From: Hyphochytrium catenoides
Lineage: Eukaryota; Sar; Hyphochytriomycetes; Hyphochytriales; Hyphochytriaceae
Length of the DNA: 30,869 bases
Assembly (NCBI GenBank): GCA_900088475.1
Contig: FLMG01003632.1
Span: 1 to 30,869, forward strand
Reading direction: 5' to 3'
The translations under genes were made by a program, and so were the position numbers. How positions within the stretch are numbered: the stretch's first letter is position 1; every line of letters begins with the position of its first letter. This document shows, piece after piece, positions 10,898 through 21,919 of the stretch. The notes beneath the pieces were generated by a model. That model was given only the letters and a program-made list of their open reading frames with translations, did not search any database and had not been told where the DNA came from.

Positions 10898-11423
10898 CCC
10901 TCGCCGACAGGGTAACTGAAGCACACCATCCACAGTCCAGACGGCAAGAAATCGGCACTGTCAACTGAAGACAGCAGCCAGCCGCCTCATCTTATCTTGC
11001 CCAGACCCTGAGAGATCCCAGATTGAGATTTATTTGAAGCTTTTTATCGCCAATCTATTGCAGAGATGACCGTTAGCGGTCAAAGAATTTGAGCGCTGCC
11101 TTTTGCCGCGAACTTTTTGGTTTTTTGGCGCGGGAACTTGGCTCTCAGTCTGCAGGAAGTTGCAGTGCAGGAAGCAAGCCTTTGAAAACGCCTCAGAGAT
11201 CAAGAATCTTCATCTGCGAACTCTTGCTTGCGCTGTAGTGAAGCCTACAAGGCCATTTTCTATGTCTTGCCTGACGTGAACTGGCTTTCATGGAACTCAA
11301 GAAAGTGTGAAGTGCATAGAGTGTTGAGAACCTTGAACAGAAGCTACTGGGCCAGCTCCACTCCCTTTCATAGAGGCAACTGCGTTTATTGACAGTATTT
11401 AGGCTTGATTACGTCAGAGAAAG
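10898..11423. promoter_or_regulatory. Divergent PIGC/RFC3 upstream region
   Basis: 526 bp between the two divergent start codons. It contains a perfect hairpin-like palindrome TGACCG-TTAG-CGGTCA at 11067-11082 and the sequence TTTTGGCGCGGGAA at 11123-11136, which fits the E2F consensus TTTSSCGC. An E2F site would suit RFC3, an S-phase gene, but binding is inferred only from the motif. I see no clear TATA box. Confidence 0.45.
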
Positions 11424-13897
11424 ATGCTGTGGGTGATCAGTATCGGCCGAACTCCTTGGAGAAGCTTGACTACCATCCTGAGGTGACCGAACGGCTAAAG
11501 AACCTGGTAAGTTGACGCGGCTCAGTCCAAGCGTAAAGCCTCTCCTCTTACCGCGTAAACGGCGGTCTAGGCAAACAATGGAGAGATTCCCCACCTTCTG
11601 TTCTATGGCCCGCCAGGAGCAGGCAAGAAGACTCGCATCATGGCCTTTCTGAAGGCAGTCTTTGGCCCAGGCGTGGAGAAGGTAAGTCGCAAGTGAAGCA
11701 ATCCAAAGCCGCTTGCCTGCAGACTAACCTAACTGCTCCGCTCCAGCTCCGCCTCGAACATAAGACTTTCCAGGTAAATGGCATGGACAGCCTTGAAGCT
11801 CTATCTATTTGGTACCTAACTCCTCTCCCTCCAACCTTCCAGGTGCCGAACGCTAGCAAGACAAAGGTTGACATCACAACGATCGCAAGCAACTATCACA
11901 TAGAGATAAACCCAGCGGACGCTGGGAGTCGAGATAGGTTCGTGGTACAAGAAGTGATCAAAGAGATCGCGCAGTACCAGCCACTCGACACTAGCCCCAC
12001 AGCCAAGTCTTTCAAAGGTATTTAGCAGTCCTCTAGCCGCTCACCAGCCCACAAGGTCTGCCTATACTCTGCGCTTCGTGCTCCTAACCCTTATCTCCGA
12101 CTTCAATCTATGCCATCGCGCACATTTCTCTTCCAATCTAGTCGTCCTGCTGATGGAGGTAGACCGGCTATCAAAACAAGCCCAGCACGCGCTAAGAAGG
12201 ACCATGGAAAAGTACGTTCTGAGTGCTTGACGAAGAGTTAGTAGTCCTCCCACCGCTGCGAACAGGGCGCGGCCCGCCTTACAAGGGCTTCCGCTCCTCT
12301 CTCGTCTCTGTAAAAGGGCTTCTAACTTACTTCTCCTTCATCTTTTGTAGATACTCCTCATCGTGCCGGCTTATCCTTTGCTGCAACAACGCTGCTAAGG
12401 TCATTGAGCCAGTGCGAAGTCGATGTCTTGGCGTCAGAATTGCAGCCCCGTCGCACGATGAGGTATGTGAGAGAGCAGGAGGAAGAGGACAACAGTTAGA
12501 GTAGAGCCAAAGATACAGGGACGATAGCTGAGAATTAAAAGCCACAACTCTGCCCCTAACTGCGTCCTGTATAGATTGCAAACGTGCTTAAGGCTGTCAG
12601 CAAGAAAGAAAGCTTGCAACTGCCTCCCAAGTTTGCCGCTCGCGTTGCTGAGGCGTCATCGCGAAATCTGAGGCGCGCTCTGCTTATTCTTGAAGCTTGC
12701 CGAGTGCAGAAGTATGGCCAGCATCTTGGGCTTTTGAGGAGCTCACATCTTGCCATCCTCTGCCTGCTCTTTATGTGCTTGTCTCTCCGCCCCAATGTGT
12801 GACTCTATTTGTAGATCAATGGAGGCCATCCTTTGTCTGGGCCCCTTGACTTCAAGCGTCCTCCTGACCTTGCCTTATGCTCTCTCTCTCTCTCTCTTTA
12901 GAGTGTCATTCGTTCTTCTTTCTCTCTCTTCAGCTGTCCCGTAATTCTCTGATGTTCGTCGCTCTGTCTGGCTCTCTCTTGCTTTTGCTGCCCCTCGCGC
13001 CTCTTGCTTTTCTCAGCAGTAAGGATCTCTCTTCTCTCTCTTATGCGACAGATACCCCTTTTCTGATGATCAGGATATTCAACTGCCGGACTGGGAGCTA
13101 TTTATCGGCAAAGTGGCCACCAAGATCCTGATGGACCAGTCACCCGGCGGGTAAGCATAAAAAGTTCCCAAAGCTCGACTGTGTAGCCGTCTAAAGGAGA
13201 CCATGAAGAGAAAAAAACGACGGTGGAGAGCAGAGATTCAAATTCGTTAAGTAGGTAGAGCTTGGCAGAGAAGAAGAGATGAACGCTTTAGAAAACATGC
13301 TGGCAAGGGACATCAGCAGCGGACGTAGTCACAGACGACGAGGCTGTCCTTCATGACTGCCCTCCCACCACAGGCTTCTGGATGTCCGAGGCAAGCTTTA
13401 TGAACTGCTGTCCAACTGCATTCCCGCTGATACAATTATCAAGGTACGCTGGAAGTACAGAGTCTTAAGTGTTTTGCTCCTGGTCCTTGTTGGGCCTTTG
13501 CCATTTCGGCTACTCTCCTACCCTTCTCCAGCCATTCGTTGTCTTCTCACTAGTCCCATCCCTTTTCCTTAACTCCCTAGGCACTTGTCCGAGAGTTGCT
13601 TCCCAAGTTAGATCAAGAGCTGCAGTTCAAATTGCTCCATTGGGCAGCTTTCTATGTGAGTCTCCTCATCTCTCGTTCACTCTCTCTTGACTGCGTTTGC
13701 CCCCTTCCCCAACCATTCCTTGCCCCTATTGTTTCTCTGTTCGCCTCCCCGAACCTCTCAGTGTTGCCTCTAAAGCAATGCGCTCCTGGCAGGAACATCG
13801 GGTGCGGACTGGAAGCAAAGAAATATTCCATCTCGAGGCCTTTGTGGCGCGCATCATGAGCGAGTACAAGCGCTTCGTCATTGAGTGCTACATGTGA
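11424..13897 (+). CDS. RFC3: Replication factor C subunit 3 (yeast Rfc5 type)
   Basis: Small subunit of the RFC clamp loader, which loads PCNA on primed DNA in the nucleus. Eleven exons: 11424-11506, 11571-11681, 11747-11773, 11843-12017, 12142-12211, 12351-12462, 12575-12711, 13052-13150, 13374-13443, 13581-13655, 13793-13897. They give about 354 residues; human RFC3 has 356. Landmarks: YRPNSLEKLDYH, Walker A GPPGAGKKTRI, ITTIASNYHIEINPADAG, the degenerate Walker B MEVDRLSKQAQHALRRTMEK typical of this subunit, CRLILCCN, RSRC, NLRRALL, and C-terminal GSKEIFHLEAFVA. Exon 3 has only 27 nt. The start reads M-L-W-V and the next residues, D-Q-Y-R-P, lie in the -1 frame (junction about 11433-11435), so one base seems to be missing. 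Intron 7 (12712-13051) is 340 nt, CT-rich and holds nothing else I recognise. Confidence 0.93.
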
Positions 13898-14886
13898 CCT
13901 CGCTGCTCTGTCTTACTCTTTGTTATTTGCTATGCGCCATAGTCCAGTACCATTCTATCTCTTCGGTGGTCGCACTCCATAGATCCTGCCTCTGCCCACA
14001 ACCTGTTGCTATGGCTACATATCTCGCAGCGTTATCACGCCAGAGCCATCCCTCCATTTTGGGTCAGCTCTTGTTGGCCCAGCTGGCAGCAGCTAGGATA
14101 AGGCTTATCAGGCACCGATAGAGGATGACTGGCGGACGCTAGCCGGATGTGAGAGAACAGACAAGGATTGCATTTCCACGAAGATTAACTTAGCTAGAGA
14201 GGCTGCAGCTGCATAGATCTAGTCACAAGTTCAGACTATTAACATTTCCAACCAACAAGCTAACTCCGTGTAAACCATCGAAGCTTGACCGATGAACTAC
14301 GATGAACTCCAATTGTTCCTCCTCCAAGCGCTACTTCATTTGCTTTTCGGGTGCGCTAAGATGGGGCCTTTCTACTCCTATCCGAGGCTTCCTCTTTATA
14401 AGTATTGTGCCTGACAGGAGAAACACTCCGTTCCATGACGATCAGCACCTTTCTTTAAACAACCCTCAGAGATCCACCCTTTTCCTTCTTCTGTCTTTTG
14501 CGTGCTGCCTTGCCTCCTGCCTCATTCAATCCGTCGAGACTCAAGACCCGTCCTCCGTTGATCTTCGATCTTCGTCATCGCAGCTTCAGAATTCATGACT
14601 CTTCATTAAGAGAGCGGTTAGCAGCTCGATTTGGAAGTTAGTCCTGGGGGACGTTGGGAGGATTCTGTTCTGGAAGCGGAGCTTTCTCAAATCTTCATTT
14701 TAGGAGTTTATTGCGCAGATTTCCGCGCCTTTTGCGGCGCTCTCGTTGGACTCTAAGTTGCTGTTGGCCCCAATGTGTGGAGGGCGAAAAAGACGAAGAA
14801 AGGATGACATGAGAGAGTTTATCAAGGAAGTTGCGTGACATCTTGTGTTACCTGTCTCTCTATCTGGCTACGGGCTGGCGAAGACG
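13898..14886. other. Intergenic, RFC3 to phosphatase-like gene
   Basis: About 990 bp without a supported gene. An ATG-initiated open frame of 98 codons at 14302-14598 matches no family I know and is serine-rich and irregular. Near 14720-14740 there are two GC-rich elements, TTCCGCGCC and TTTTGCGGCGC, that resemble the GGCGC motifs upstream of other genes in the window. This part probably contains the promoter of the gene at 14887. Confidence 0.45.
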
Positions 14887-17175
14887 ATGATTGCTTTGAT
14901 TCCTCCCTTCCGCTTCAGCGTAGTAGAGCACAATGTTTATCGAGGCGCTTACCCCACGCTCAAGAACTTTGCGTTCCTCAGGAGGTATCTCCCTGGGCTC
15001 TCTCTTTAGTCTCAGTCTCTTTGTCCTGCGTCCTATTCTCCTGCGAACCATACAGTCCTCCTTCCTCTAGACCTGGAACTCATGCTTTCTCTCTCTTTAG
15101 ACTATCCCTTAGGTCCATTATCTCGGTCACTCCTGAAACTCCTACCACGGATCTGCTGGAGTTCTGCCATCACGAGGGCATTGCTTCTTACTATCTTCAG
15201 TGCGATAAGGTGACTGATCATGTCACTCTTGATCCTACCATCGTCTCACAAGTGCTCAGTGTAAGTGCCTGCTAATTAGTCACAGAGAGAGACACAGAGA
15301 GAGAGAGAGAGAGAGAGAGACGGACAGACAGATCTCAGACGAAAGTTGAGAGCGGGAGAGACGAAAGAGAGATGTAAGTAGAGATTGAATGAGAGACGAG
15401 GAAGCCCAAGAGAGATAGAGACAGAGATAGAGACAGAGGGAGAGAGAGACAAAATTAGAGAGAGGGAGAGAGAGAGAAGAGAGAGAGAGAGACAGAGAGG
15501 AGAGAAACAGAGTATAGTCAACGGTCAAGATAGCCCGGTCTCAAACTACTTTTCAATCTCTCTTTCTGTCTGAGGTCTCCTAGAAGGACTCTCCTTCTTC
15601 TCACTTGACACACAACGACACAAGTCTTCCCTTCCTTTGCCCGACATTCTGTCTCTGTCAGTACCTTTCATCATCGCTCTTTCGCTCTACGTTTGCGTCT
15701 CTCAGTCTTTCTCACCGTCTTCGCTTCCATGTTCTCTCTCTCGCCTTTCGCTCGTTTTCCGTCGATTAGATACTTGTAAACATTGAGAATGAGCCTGTGT
15801 ACATCCACTGCCTGGACGGCGCGAACGTCACGGGATTGATCATTATGGTCCTGAGACGTCTTCAAAATTGGAACCTATCGGCTATCACGGCTGAGTTCTG
15901 CCGGTAGGGACCTTCCTCTCTCTGCTCTCTCTCTGTTCTCTCTCTCTGTTCTCTCTCTCTCTCGCTTTCCATCCCTTTCTGTATCTCTCTTCTTCCCTCT
16001 CACTCTGTCTCTCTCTCTCTCTTAGCGATTGTCTCTCCCATTCCGTGGATCTGTCTCTCTTTCTCGGCAATGTGTGCCTGCCCATCGCTTCTCCTGAAGC
16101 GGCTTGCCTCCAACTGCCGTAAACCTCCCATACATTTTACTTCATCTTCCCTTCTACTCCCTGCTATCTCCTATGTCTCTCTCGTTGCCACTGAGTTGCC
16201 TCTTCGCTCCGCATGACAGGTTCACTCATGACCACACGATTGAGAAGGAAGAGTCGCAGTTCGTGACTAACTACACAGAAGACATTATCATGCCCCCTAA
16301 GGTGCCGCGCTGGCTTTGGCAGGGCGTGAGGATTGTCAAGCATCCGACGCTGAGGCTAAGGCACGACCCGCCGCTCAACGCTGAGAACGATGGAGTTTCG
16401 AATGCCTCCATCAGCACCGGCGGCATGTTCGGCAGGTAAGAGGGGGTCCTCTTCTCTGGTTCGTCTCTCCCTTTCTCCTTCCTCTTCCTTCTCTATCTCT
16501 ACTTCCCCTCTCTCGCTCTGTGCCCTTCACTTTCTCCCGCCACCGTGCGCTCATCCTCTGCGCTCTGGCGCCATTTGATTTCTTTCTGCAAACCTTTCTC
16601 CTCGACTATCTTTCGGTGTCTTGCCCCCCCACACTATCTATTTCTTTGTCTTTCTCCTCCCCGCTTCTATGTCTTTGTCTGTCTTTTCCCCACATACTTT
16701 TCTCTGTCTCTCTCTCTGTCCGCCCTCTCTCCTTCTTGAAGTTATGTCTTTTTCTGTCTAGTCGGGTCGGCTGTACGCTGGCCTAAAAATCGTCTGATTC
16801 ATCCGGTTTCCACGAGTTGCATCGCCACCTGCTTTGTTTAGTATAAGCTATCATCGCTCTGCGCCATTCAACCTCTTTCACCTTCATGTTTTCTTCTGAG
16901 CTTTCCCTCTCTCCCGTGTGGGCATGTCTCTCTCCCTCTCTCATCCACATTCACCGACACAAAGTCTCAAGCATCATTGTCTCCTAATCTACAGTGAGCA
17001 TCCCGGAGAGACTGGCAAAATCAGAAGCTTTGTACAGCGCGTAGAGTTGGACGTCAGGAGCGAGGAGAGGTTTGAAGGGGTAGAAGGAGAGGAGGTTGCC
17101 GAGACAGGAGTCTCTCGGATGATTAGCGCCTTAGACTTGCACGGGATAGACAGTCTTAAGACGGTATGGAGCTAG
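14887..17175 (+). CDS. Siw14/Oca-family tyrosine phosphatase-like protein, catalytic Arg missing
   Basis: Member of the fungal/plant atypical dual-specificity phosphatase family (Y_phosphatase2). Exons 14887-14984, 15101-15260, 15770-15903, 16220-16435 and 16995-17175 keep phase and give 262 residues. The start MIALIPPFRFS leads directly into the family core: VYRGAYPTLKNFAFL, then SIISVTPE, then VYIHCLDGANVTG, then PRWLWQG and KHPTLRLRH. The cysteine loop is C-L-D-G-A-N-V, so the arginine of the CX5R signature is valine. This predicts loss of phosphatase activity, as proposed for some yeast Oca proteins; a scaffold or ligand-binding role is inference. Stop taken at the TAG reached by reading through after SLKTVWS. 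A longer form using exons near 17405 and 17598 is possible but would run antisense to conserved UTP14 coding sequence. Introns 2 (15261-15769), 3 (15904-16219) and 4 (16436-16994) are mainly GA/CT-rich. Confidence 0.82.
15281..15506. repeat. (GA)n tract in phosphatase-like intron 2
   Basis: Long GA-rich block with GACA and GATA interruptions on the sense strand, in the first half of a 509-nt intron. The second half of the same intron is CT-rich, so the two halves could pair in the transcript. Confidence 0.88.
15911..16022. repeat. (CT)n tract in phosphatase-like intron 3
   Basis: Pyrimidine repeat made of CTCT and TGTTCTCT units, inside the intron at 15904-16219. Confidence 0.85.
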
Positions 17176-17537
17176 TACGCTTACCCTAGTCAGCGTTTCC
17201 ATGAGTCTCTTCCTTCTAGTCTCTCTCTCTCTCTACCGCTTTCTACCAACCCCCTTCTCTCATGACTTATCAGCTGCTGCTTTGGCTAGTGTAGGACTGC
17301 ACGACACTTTTCTGTCTTTCTCCATTAGTATCAATATAGGCTTCTCACTGTCGCTGTGCTGCCTGCTTCGCGGACGCAGGTGAAGCAGACCACTCTCCTC
17401 CTAGGTGACCGCCTTACATGAAGCCTGGGACTACGTTTTAACGATATGGTACATTGTATCTTCTCTCTCCCTCCCTCTCTTTTCTCTCTCTCTAGATCTC
17501 TCCTCTTCTGTTTCTCTCTTCAAAGTATTATTAAATC
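17176..17537. other. Intergenic, between convergent stops
   Basis: 362 bp between the proposed stop of the phosphatase-like gene and the UTP14 stop on the other strand. It is CT-rich on the plus strand. An exon-like stretch at 17405-17448 is flanked by a plausible acceptor and donor and may be an alternative 3' exon of the phosphatase-like gene. Confidence 0.4.
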
Positions 17538-20500
17538 TCAGAGCTTTCTCCGCTTCCCTCTCTGTTGATTTCTTGCTGAAGCTTCTTCCTTTTGCAGCTT
17601 TGTGAGCTTGATGGGCTCAATGATGGCGCCACGGCGAGTGATGACCTCGGGCCTTGTGAGCTTGTGTGTGGCAGTTGCCGTGTTCCAATCCCGCCCCAGA
17701 GGGTTCCTCAGAGACCTTTCGTACTGCTCTCTTGACGTGAAGGGGTACGGAACCTGAGTGGCCGTGTACTTGGCCAGCTATAGGGAAAGAGAGTCAGAGT
17801 CTCACCTTAGCTTACAACTCGTTGTCCTGGCCGCAGCCCTTCCTTCTACCTCCTCCATTTGTTTTACCATCTTTCCTGCTTCTTCTCTCTCTCTTTTTGT
17901 CTCTCTCTCTCTCTGCTCTCGTTCTCTTTCTTCACTTGCGATGACGTATTTATGAGGTGGCTTAGTCCCTTACCTTTTTGTCCCTCTTCTCATTAATAAT
18001 CACATGTCGAAGCTTGGCATCGGTTCTGCCTTCCAGAGCCTTGGCCTTAGCCTCCTCCACTTTCTCCTTGTAAGCTCTCTCTTTCTCCTTCTGACGCCTT
18101 GAGGGCTGTACGCCGATTCCAGCCCAGCTTCCCCACCCAGCGACGCCCACAGCAGCCTAGAAGTTAAAAAAGCGGACAAGGGCATAAGCAACCAACTATA
18201 GACAGAGCGAGAGCAAAAGGAGTACCTTGGGATCGAGCTTGGAAGTGACGGCGATGTCTGCCTCTTCCTCCTTCTCTCTAATGAGCTCTTCCTCTAAGTC
18301 ATCATCTAGAGCAAACGCTTGGCGCACCAATTCTTCCGTACCATCCTTCTCTCTGTTCCTCTTTTTGCCCTTAGCACCCTCAGTTATTGTGTTAGCCTGC
18401 TTCTGCTCTTTCTCTTTGATCTTCACGTCCATTTTCAGAGGCTTAGCAGCTTCATTCAGAGCTGCAGCAGCCAAGCGCTTGTTCTTCTTTCCGTGCACGC
18501 CTCTCAGATCCTTTTTCTCTGTCTGCTGCGTACTGGAGGCAAGGAGCCAAGGGTTCTCGCCTTTCTCCTACGGAGTGGGGAGGTAGTAAAGAAAGTCAGA
18601 CACAATCGCCACTCAGAGAGCATAGAGCGACAGAAGAGAAAGCCTGAGGGAACACTGCATGGTCTACCTGAGGTCGCTCGGCTTCCTTTGTCTTTTGGCT
18701 AGCTTTCGGTCCTTTAGCTGGGGTTATGACCTCCACCTCCGTCCTCATCACCTTCACCTCTGATTCTGATGCGTGGTCATCCTCTTGGTCCTCGCCGCTC
18801 TCGCGCTGCTTTGGAAGAGAAACGGAGATGGGGCCGTCCACCTTTGAGGAGAATCTACCGTCCATCTGGACGAAGGTTGCCTGCATGCTACCTCCTGAAA
18901 GAACGGCTTTCACAGCCTTTACGTCTGCCTCCGTGATCTGCTGCCTCTTCCGGTCCTTTCTAGCTGTTGAAGCCGCCGGATCAGGCCTCCTTTCGTCGCT
19001 ACTCGACCATTCTTCTTCTTCCTTAGCTTGTCGAAGCTCGTGGAGGAGGCTTTCGGCCTCTTCTCGGGCAGCTTCCCGCTGTCTTTCCATTGCTTTTTGC
19101 ATGAACTTCATTGACATAAGACCTTTCTTAGGCGCCTCCCCGTCATCCTTGGTGGCCAAAGTAGCCTGTACTGCTTCTATTGTGGCCTCGGTGTCGCTGA
19201 TCTCCGAATCCGACTCTCCTACTCTCTCTATCTTCCTCTTCAGCTCTTGTGCTTGATGAAGCTGCTCAGCCACCGCCTTACGAGTATCCACATCCGCACT
19301 TTGCCCTTTTTTCAAGGCAGAACGAACCCAATCGGACGTATTCTGATGCCTAAGGCTCATCCTCTCGGCGGCGCGTCGCTCGGCGGCCTCCTCCTCCATC
19401 GCAGCTGCTGCCTCTGGGTTTGTCTCTCTTAGAAGCTCCAACTCTTCCTCTTTTGTCAGGCCCTTCTTCTGCTTCTTCCTTATTTTATGATAGAGCTTGC
19501 TCTTGATCTTCGAGATCCTCTTGCGCTTCTGTTCTTCATAGAAGATCAAGGACCGTAGCTTTGCCATCTCTGTGCCAATGACGGCACTTAGACATCGGTC
19601 CCCAGTGTTTGTAAGGTAAACAGAGCGCTCTCACCTGCATACTTTGCTTTAGCAGCCTCAGGGTCTAAAGACTTGTCTGCCAGCTCTCTGAGCTCTCCCT
19701 CTGCAATCTTCTTCTCACTTTCCATCCCTGCAGATTGCAAGAGGTTCTGCACCGTCTTCTCCAACTCTGTGCTGGGCTCAAACTTGCTGGCCAGGGCAGC
19801 GTTAGAGAGGTTGGTCCGTGGAGGGACTTGCTGTGCCTTTAGATTCAATGTCTCCGCTTCCCTGTTCGCCTTTACCACTGCCTGGTACTTCGAGACATTC
19901 TCCTAGAGGGCATAAAAGAGAGACAGAGAGAGGTCAGCGAGGCCGATAACGTGAGAAGAGATGGGAAAAGGTAAAATAACTAACCGCAGCTTTGCCATAG
20001 GCGACTTTTCTCTCTGCACGCTCCTCTACAATGGCAGCTCTTGGAGCAGGAAGTGGCCCATCTTTGCTACTTTTCTTGTTAGTGGAGAGCTGCTTCTTCA
20101 GCGTGCTCACTGCTGTTGAAGACTCTGTCAGTGAGCCCATGAGAGTCTCCAGCGTCAGCTCTTCAGTTGGCGCTGCTCCGAACTCAGACTCAGGTGCTGC
20201 CTCAGTAACAGCTCTCTTCTTTCTAGATCGCTGTTTGCCGTCCACTTGGACTCCAACGAGACTGAGAAGATTTCGATGCTTTTCTTCATCTGTCTCGCTT
20301 TCTTCGTCCGTGGATTGAAGGTCTTCTTCATCATCAGCTGTGGGCTTTAACCCGTCATCGACCGTGGAGAGTCTTTTCTGCGGCTCGTCTCCTAGCAGGC
20401 TTGAGAGCATAATCTCTCCATCGTGCAAAGGGCCCTCATCGTCATCTTCCTCCTCGTCCTCCTCATCATCATCGACGTCTGAGGTTTCGTCTGCCTCTGC

Positions 20501-20788
20501 GTCCGCCTTACGCTTCTTACTATTCTTGTTGATGGTTTCGAGAACGGCTCCATATATTTGTTCATCTTCAGAGTTGAAGGCATCATCCTCGCTAATCTCT
20601 TCATCTTCAAAGTCTGAAGGAAGCTCCGCCTCCGCAATGGTATCAACGTCATACTTCCCAGCTAGTTCTCTCTTGTCAACTACTTCTTCGTCCTCATACA
20701 CATCATGCCCCGATTTCCCTTGAGAGCTGGTCGGACCCTTCTTCTTGGTCTTTGCCCCTTTCGAGCCGCGTCCTTTGCCCTTGGCCAT
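17538..20788 (-). CDS. UTP14: U3 snoRNP-associated protein Utp14
   Basis: Nucleolar component of the SSU processome needed for 18S rRNA maturation; in yeast Utp14 activates the DEAH helicase Dhr1. Six exons on the minus strand: 20788-19985, 19902-19635, 19569-18668, 18567-18226, 18156-17974, 17777-17538. All phases agree and give 912 residues. The acidic N-terminal third (Asp/Glu/Ser runs) is typical. Family blocks follow in order: KANREAETL, SKFEPSTELEKTV, LIFYEEQKRKRISKIKSK, ERMSLRHQNTSDW, ENPWL, ELVRQAF, GWGSWAG, LRHVIINEKRDKK, then PYPFTSREQYERS and GAIIEPIK. The last exon is well conserved, which fixes its strand and argues against coding on the opposite strand there. Intron 5 (17973-17778) carries a (GA)n tract in the sense strand, unlike most introns here, which are CT-rich in sense. 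Confidence 0.95.
17883..17930. repeat. (CT)n tract in UTP14 intron 5
   Basis: CT repeat on the plus strand, read as GA in the UTP14 transcript. Confidence 0.85.
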
Positions 20789-21601
20789 CCTCCCACAATC
20801 ACCCTTGGCAGAGCTTCGAGTCGTTTTTTATACAAGACCAGTGGCCATAACGAGAGTTAGCGAAGAATGGCGCTCCAAGAGGACCAGAGATTAACCGACC
20901 AGAGATTAAAAGTCTCAGAGCAAACCACCGGCGCCAAAGAATGAAGCAGCAGCGGGCGTCCACAGTGCCAATAAACTTCGTCTATCTTGCTCTGTCTGTT
21001 TGCCAGTCTGCAGGACAGCTCAGCCATCGGCATCTGGAAGCTCCAGAGCTCTCTGTTTCATTCCCTGTGATTCTTTTCTCTTTGAGATCAGAAACGGCGC
21101 GGTTGGTTGGTCCATCAAAGGCGCCCCAAATGGTAAACTGACGAAATCACCGTTGACAAAATTCTCTTTGAAGGTAAAAATACGATTCTGGGGATGGTAG
21201 GCGTTAGCCGCCTTCAAAACTTCGTTTACTTCAATTGCAATGCCCTTCAGTCGTAAAAGATTCATATATCCTAACATCCTGCCTTTTGCTATAAGAAAGA
21301 TTCAAGTTTTATGAAGTGATGAAGGTTTCAGCAGCTGGTAGCTTAGCTGAAGCTGGGGACTGACTGGCTACATATACTCCGCTATAAAATGGCGCTAAGA
21401 GAGCTATAATGGCTAAATAGCGGCAGCCCCTAAATGTCAATTTGCGGAGTTATTACGGTGGTGCCGGCTCCGTTGTCTGCGAACAGAGAAAAGGCGATGC
21501 CAGAGCTTCATTGAATCTCCATCTGCACAGCTTCATTCCAGAGCTCCAGGACCACACATCAAGAGCGGTTGAAGCCCGGTTATCGCGTTTCTTTAGGAAA
21601 G
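20789..21601. promoter_or_regulatory. Divergent UTP14 / cox1-c upstream region
   Basis: 813 bp between divergent genes. Two copies of GACCAGAGATTAA occur in direct orientation at about 20882-20908. GGCGCCAAAG lies at 20930-20939 (TTTGGCGCC on the UTP14 strand) and AAAGGCGCC at about 21117-21125. These GGCGCC-type elements recur upstream of RFC3 and the disulfide isomerase. Their role as promoter elements is inference. No coding sequence is supported. Confidence 0.4.
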
Positions 21602-21919
21602 ATGAGCTTTGTCAACTCTCTTAGAAGTCGTGTTCCAAGACTCCTGTCTGCAGGTACGGTCGTTTTTTGTGCGACCAATTTCGCGGCCTTGTACTCTATC
21701 CTAACTCATCGACTTGTAGCTCCCAGAGCTCCCGTTTTCCGTCCCCCCGTCATGAGATACATGGCAACAAAGCCAGACACGGATATTGTGACTATTGAAG
21801 ACATGGACTTGGAGTACAGCGTCGAATGGCTACTGTCATCCCCTCCTCCTCTCCATCAGTTTGAGGAAAGCCCTATCATCGTTGAGCTACCTGCAGAAGA
21901 AGATCCTCACCACCATTGA
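21602..21919 (+). CDS. cox1-c: Nucleus-encoded Cox1 C-terminal fragment (Cox1-c-like)
   Basis: Small protein whose core, YSVEWLLSSPPPLHQFEE and then SPIIVE, resembles the matrix-side C-terminus of cytochrome c oxidase subunit 1 (pattern LEWxxxSPPPxHxF). A nuclear-encoded Cox1-c fragment is established in Acanthamoeba and other protists whose mitochondrial cox1 lacks this end. Start ATG at 21602. I infer two exons, 21602-21653 and 21720-21919, giving 83 residues. The 66-nt intron has GTACGG, a CTAAC branch-like site and TGTAG; it is a multiple of three without a stop, so unspliced RNA would encode 105 residues with an extra hydrophobic stretch. Spliced, the N-terminus MSFVNSLRSRVPRLLSAAPR is basic, free of acidic residues and rich in Ser/Leu/Arg, as in a mitochondrial presequence. 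It ends in an acidic stretch and DPHHH. Another mitochondrial small protein remains possible. Confidence 0.65.
   Translation: MSFVNSLRSRVPRLLSAGTVVFCATNFAALYSILTHRLVAPRAPVFRPPVMRYMATKPDTDIVTIEDMDLEYSVEWLLSSPPPLHQFEESPIIVELPAEEDPHHH

Noticed and set aside
14302-14598. 98-codon open frame between RFC3 and the Oca-type gene.
   Set aside because: No similarity to a known family, irregular composition, and no splice or context support.
17405-17757. Two further exons (17405-17448 and 17598-17757) that would extend the Oca-type protein with a hydrophobic C-terminus.
   Set aside because: The splice sites and phase work, but the second exon lies entirely antisense to the highly conserved last exon of UTP14, and reading on from 17163 gives a simple stop at 17175. 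Kept only as an alternative.
21569-21601. Longer N-terminus for the Cox1-c-like protein starting at 21569.
   Set aside because: That codon is TTG; the first ATG in frame is at 21602 and gives a good presequence.
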